From an uncultured Desulfobacter sp. (GTDB taxonomy: Bacteria > Desulfobacterota > Desulfobacteria > Desulfobacterales > Desulfobacteraceae), in the NCBI RefSeq assembly GCF_963664415.1, contig NZ_OY761445.1, positions 62,001-126,000 of the forward strand: a DNA stretch of 64,000 bases. Direction: 5' to 3'. Below, piece after piece: positions 61,104-64,000 of the stretch. A program made the position numbers and the translations under genes. The notes beneath the pieces were generated by a model. It did not search any database. It was given only the letters and a program-made list of their open reading frames with translations, and had not been told where the DNA came from. The first letter of the stretch is position 1. Each line of letters starts with the position of its first letter.

Positions 61104-62345
61104 TTTGAAATTTTTGATTGCAAGCCTTGCTGTCCTATCCGGCCTAACATCTGAAACAAGTTGAACCCCGATTTTGCGCTTGCCTTCAGCAAGCGTCAAC
61201 CGGGTACCCATGTCAAGGGCCTGATTGACCATGACAAATCCGCATGCAAGCCCCTTAATTTTAAAATCCGGGGGCAGGTTAGGGGTGTTAATACTCACGA
61301 TTTTATCTTCATGCCAAAAGATCCCCATGTCAGTTGCGCAGGTCAGCACTTTGCCGATATCTTCACCCTGCTCGGTAAGCACCCGGGCGGTGTCGCCTGC
61401 ACCGACCTTTCTTAAAGAATCACCGACAAAGGCATAGGTAAAGGAGGGCTGTTCCAGGTTTATCAGGCTCTGACTCCCTAAGAATGTCTTAGTAAACTGC
61501 CGTGTACCTGCTTTAAAGGGCAGGGCGAATTCCCAGGGGTGATTGATGAAGGGGAAATGTCCAATATCCTGGTGGGACAGGGGTAGGCATGCACCAGCCC
61601 TTAAAGAATCCCTGGCACCAAGGCCGCAGGGTATCAGAGCATAGGGGGAGCCGGCATCCAGAAGATTGGCCCACAATTTTTCAACCTCATCGGGCGCAAT
61701 GAAAATTTCAAAACCAAATTCTCCGGTGTACCCGGTCCGTGACACAATGACAGGCGTTCCATCCACAAGCGTTACTTTATCAGAGGCGTCAGGATCCAGA
61801 TTGCCTTTGAAGGAAAAATAAGGCATTTTATTAAAAACGGTTTCTTTGTCCTTGATCAGGCCGGATACGATTTTCAATGCATTTTTGCCCTGGACATCCA
61901 CTTTGGCAAGCTGGTCAGAGAGATCTTTTACTTCTACAGATTTTGCCTCATTGTGTGAAGCCAGGTGGCTTGTGATTGCTCCCCCCATCCCTGCATTGAC
62001 ACAAACCATGAAGCTGTCATCAGAAAATTTATAAACAATGGCATCGTCAATGCAATGTCCCTTGGCATCTAAAAACGCGCCGTAAACACATCGCCCCAAC
62101 GATAAATCGCTTATTTGCCTTGTGAAACAGAAATCAAGCAAGACAGGGGCATCGTTCCCCTGCACCTGGATGCAGTCCATATGAGATGTATCAAACATTC
62201 CCGCGGATGCAAGCACGGCAATGTGCTCATTTTTTACCCCTGTATCATACCATAGCGGCATGTCAAATCCGCCGAAATCAGCCATATTGGCTCCGGCATT
62301 CCGGTGCCATGCATTTAATGGTGTCTTTTTCAGATTATTAGCCAT
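61101..62345 (-). CDS. gcvT: Glycine cleavage T protein (aminomethyltransferase)
   Basis: The 414-residue protein has NMADFGGFDMPLWYDTGVKNEH, AGMFDTSHMD, SRTGYTGEFGFEIFI, PCGLGARDSLRAGACLPLSHQD, matching GcvT with the folate-binding Asp and Arg region. It transfers the methylene to tetrahydrofolate and frees ammonia. It is the first gene of gcvT-H-PA-PB, 31 bases after the Lrp/AsnC gene. The length is somewhat above the usual 360-370. Confidence 0.95.
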   Translation of the reverse strand: MANNLKKTPLNAWHRNAGANMADFGGFDMPLWYDTGVKNEHIAVLASAGMFDTSHMDCIQVQGNDAPVLLDFCFTRQISDLSLGRCVYGAFLDAKGHCIDDAIVYKFSDDSFMVCVNAGMGGAITSHLASHNEAKSVEVKDLSDQLAKVDVQGKNALKIVSGLIKDKETVFNKMPYFSFKGNLDPDASDKVTLVDGTPVIVSRTGYTGEFGFEIFIAPDEVEKLWANLLDAGSPYALIPCGLGARDSLRAGACLPLSHQDIGHFPFINHPWEFALPFKAGTRQFTKTFLGSQSLINLEQPSFTYAFVGDSLRKVGAGDTARVLTEQGEDIGKVLTCATDMGIFWHEDKIVSINTPNLPPDFKIKGLACGFVMVNQALDMGTRLTLAEGKRKIGVQLVSDVRPDRTARLAIKNFK

Positions 62346-62376
62346 GACAAACTCCCTAAAACCTTAATGATTGAGT

Positions 62377-62820
62377 TTAAAAAATGTAGGGCACTTTCAG
62401 GTTGTATGATTTGTAAACCACAAACGTTTCAACGGAATCTATCCCGTCAATTTTTGAAACTTCCTCAGTGTAAAATTCAAGCAGATCAAATCCCTCTTTG
62501 AACAAAACCTGCACCATAAGATCATATCGCCCTGTGACCACGGACACGGAAACGACACCTTTCAGGCAGCTGATCTCTTCTCCTTTTTCCACCAGGTTTG
62601 TCTCGGACAACTTAATGCCCACAATCACACTTCTATGGCCCGGCAGTTTTGCCGGATCTACAAGACCGCAAAACTCAAGTACGCCCTCTTCTTGAAGTTT
62701 AAGAACCCTTGCCCGTACGGTGTTTTCAGTAACACCCAGCTTTTCGGCTATTTTTTTAAAGGGTTTTTTACCTTCTTTGAGTTCTCTGATAATATTGATA
62801 TTGGTGTCATCAATTTTCAT
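62377..62820 (-). CDS. Lrp/AsnC-family transcriptional regulator
   Basis: The ATG at 62820 gives 147 residues, beginning MKIDDTNINIIRELKEGKKP with HTH IAEKLGVTENTVRARVLKLQEEGVLE, followed by a RAM/AsnC ligand domain (VSVSVVTGRYDLMVQVLF). Upstream in-frame Met codons at 62871 and 62919 fall in the family R element. Its place before gcvT suggests it regulates the glycine cleavage operon, perhaps in response to glycine or another amino acid. No glycine riboswitch was found in the short gap before gcvT. Confidence 0.88.
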   Translation of the reverse strand: MKIDDTNINIIRELKEGKKPFKKIAEKLGVTENTVRARVLKLQEEGVLEFCGLVDPAKLPGHRSVIVGIKLSETNLVEKGEEISCLKGVVSVSVVTGRYDLMVQVLFKEGFDLLEFYTEEVSKIDGIDSVETFVVYKSYNLKVPYIF

Positions 62821-62861
62821 TTGTTCGTTTATGTCATTTTTTTGTGAAAATGTTTTTGAAA

Positions 62862-62957
62862 TAACGGCCATGGGCTGACCTGGACTATCGACACCCAGGC
62901 TCACCCCACCACAAAACATGAAAGTAACTTAGCAACTTAATTGGTACGTTCATATAA
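62862..62957 (-). repeat. Family R element, copy 9
   Basis: Minus strand: ATGAACGTAC with GTTACTTTCAT (hairpin 1, mismatches), GGGGTGAGCCTGG and CCAGGTCAGCCC around GTGTCGATAGT (hairpin 2) and CAGCC-CAT-GGCCG (hairpin 3). It is 42 nt before the Lrp/AsnC start. The rest of the 62821-63141 gap is AT-rich with no gene. Confidence 0.85.
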
Positions 62958-63141
62958 AATGATTTCAGAAAATCCTTTATTAAATATAAGTATCTTACCG
63001 AGGGTATATAGTCAAACACAAAAACTGATTTTTTGAAGAAATTTAAGATATATTTGGAAAAAATTTATGAAACCATATATATTTTATTCAAATTCTAATG
63101 TAATTTGCAATTATCTTTAATCAGTATTAACGAGGAAACAT

Positions 63142-64000
63142 ATGGCTGAACATATCGTTATCATTGGCGCAGGTCCCGGCGGTTATGTTGCCGCACTGAG
63201 ATCAGCCGGCCTTGGGGCCCAGGTGACCTTGATTGAAAAAGAAAATTTGGGAGGAACCTGTCTTAATCACGGTTGTATCCCGTCAAAAATAATGAAAAAT
63301 TCAGCAGATCTACTGCTTAACTGTCTTAAAGCCGAAGGCATGGGAATTAAGATATCAGGAACCATCAACCCAGATATCTGCATTTTAATGCAGCGAAAAG
63401 AAAAAGTGCTCGAAGGGCAGAGAAAAGGGCTTGCAGGGCTTCTTGAAAAGGCAGGCGTAAATATTATCATGGGCCGTGCTAAAATTGTTGCTCCGAATAA
63501 AGTCGAAGTGATTTGTGACCGGGAAGATCCCATATCACTTGGGTACGACAAATTGATCATTGCAGCTGGTACGGTACCCATGAACGTTTCGGAATTTCCT
63601 TTTGACCATACAAGCATCCTGTCGTCCAATGATCTTTTGTCATTGGATTACATTCCAAAATCTTTAACCATTGTCGGGGGCGGGGTGATTGGGTGTGAAT
63701 TTGCCTTTATCTTCAGTGCTCTTGGCACCAAGGTAACCATTGTGGAGGCCATGGACAGAGTGCTGCCTTTACCGGGCGTAGACGAATCCTGCTCAAAGCT
63801 GCTGTTGCGTGAAATGAAAAAACGAAAGATTAAAGTATTCACGGATACCATTGTGGCACGGGCTGAGCACAAAAGCGAGGGGCTTGATGTTTTCCTGGAT
63901 GTCAGCCCATTCACCAAGCCGACAGGTAAACTGAAAAAAAAAACAATTGATACGGATGTCATGGCCGTGTGTATCGGCAGAAGCTCTTTAGCAAAGGAAT
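63142..64000 (+). CDS. lpdA: Dihydrolipoyl dehydrogenase, 5' part
   Basis: The frame starts at ATG 63142 (CGAGGAAA upstream) and is open to the window end, 286 codons. It has the FAD site VIIGAGPGGYVAALRSAGLG (6-25), the redox disulfide GGTCLNHGCIPSK (C40, C45), and the NAD site IVGGGVIGCEFAFIFSALG. It is the L-protein that reoxidises dihydrolipoyl GcvH, so it is divergently transcribed from the glycine cleavage operon. It continues beyond the window. Other lipoyl complexes could also use it. Confidence 0.93.
   Translation, partial: MAEHIVIIGAGPGGYVAALRSAGLGAQVTLIEKENLGGTCLNHGCIPSKIMKNSADLLLNCLKAEGMGIKISGTINPDICILMQRKEKVLEGQRKGLAGLLEKAGVNIIMGRAKIVAPNKVEVICDREDPISLGYDKLIIAAGTVPMNVSEFPFDHTSILSSNDLLSLDYIPKSLTIVGGGVIGCEFAFIFSALGTKVTIVEAMDRVLPLPGVDESCSKLLLREMKKRKIKVFTDTIVARAEHKSEGLDVFLDVSPFTKPTGKLKKKTIDTDVMAVCIGRSSLAKE

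Noticed and set aside
62346..62376. Glycine riboswitch before gcvT
   Set aside because: The gap is only 31 bases and has none of the conserved glycine-aptamer sequence; control by the Lrp/AsnC gene is more likely.

Overview
This 64 kb window looks like chromosome of a Gram-negative, strictly or mostly anaerobic deltaproteobacterium, most likely a Desulfobacteraceae-type sulfate reducer. The reasons are the GC content (somewhat below 50 percent by eye), a MamK-type actin, a DsrE-family protein, a large Fe-S/FAD dehydrogenase with CCG domains, long-form Pta, a ferredoxin-nitroreductase, an outer-membrane porin and many stand-alone receiver proteins. No ribosomal, tRNA, CRISPR or prophage genes were seen. 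The genus is not fixed by the sequence.

Layout. 1-3.1 kb: end of a hybrid histidine kinase (its H box lies at the window edge) and a receiver-TPR partner. 3.2-5.1 kb: orphan larB and a ParM-like actin. 5.3-9.3 kb: a NarX/DegS-type sensor kinase split by a complete insertion sequence with terminal repeats and an 8-bp target duplication, then its LuxR-type regulator. 9.3-10.3 kb: gene debris. 10.3-12.6 kb: a two-gene operon of membrane-anchored cell-wall amidase and MamK-like actin. 12.9-14.8 kb: cmoA-cmoB for tRNA wobble modification. 15.8-18.7 kb: helicase-exonuclease fusion. 18.7-19.1 kb: remains of a HipBA module. 19.1-31 kb: nitroreductase, sirtuin, SSS symporter, prfC, a 1196-residue FAD/Fe-S oxidoreductase, rsmE, a cyclic-nucleotide-binding protein and a rhodanese-ferritin fusion. 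31.1-32.8 kb: decayed katG. 32.9-43.5 kb: porin, tdh-kbl, a receiver-GGDEF protein, selO, pta, a YchJ-like protein and a DsrE-like protein. 43.5-50.7 kb: a signalling and transport cluster: receiver-GGDEF, acidic protein, receiver fused to a substrate-binding domain, NrtA/SsuA-type ABC transporter and a further signal-less substrate-binding protein. 50.8-57.7 kb: UbiB-like kinase, phasin-like protein, acyl-CoA dehydrogenase, MBL-fold protein, AmpG-like permease. 57.7-64 kb: Lrp/AsnC regulator, gcvT-gcvH-gcvPA-gcvPB and divergent lpdA, cut by the window end.

How genes fit together. Tdh and Kbl turn threonine into glycine plus acetyl-CoA, the glycine cleavage operon with lipoamide dehydrogenase oxidises glycine, and Pta can handle acetyl-CoA. 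The region is rich in two-component output: six receiver domains counted as intact, two diguanylate cyclases, and one receiver carrying an NrtA-like ligand-binding domain.

Two families of non-coding repeats stand out. Family R (about 95-100 nt when full-length; ten copies or partial copies, three of them in tandem) always lies 16-82 nt upstream of minus-strand start codons at its seven sites and can fold into conserved hairpins, with alternative pairings; it may be a structured leader RNA. Family E (about 125-150 bp near-palindromes, three copies) supplies the TAG stop codon of the gene it follows each time. These two families, the receiver/substrate-binding fusion and the amidase-MamK operon are the parts most worth following up.
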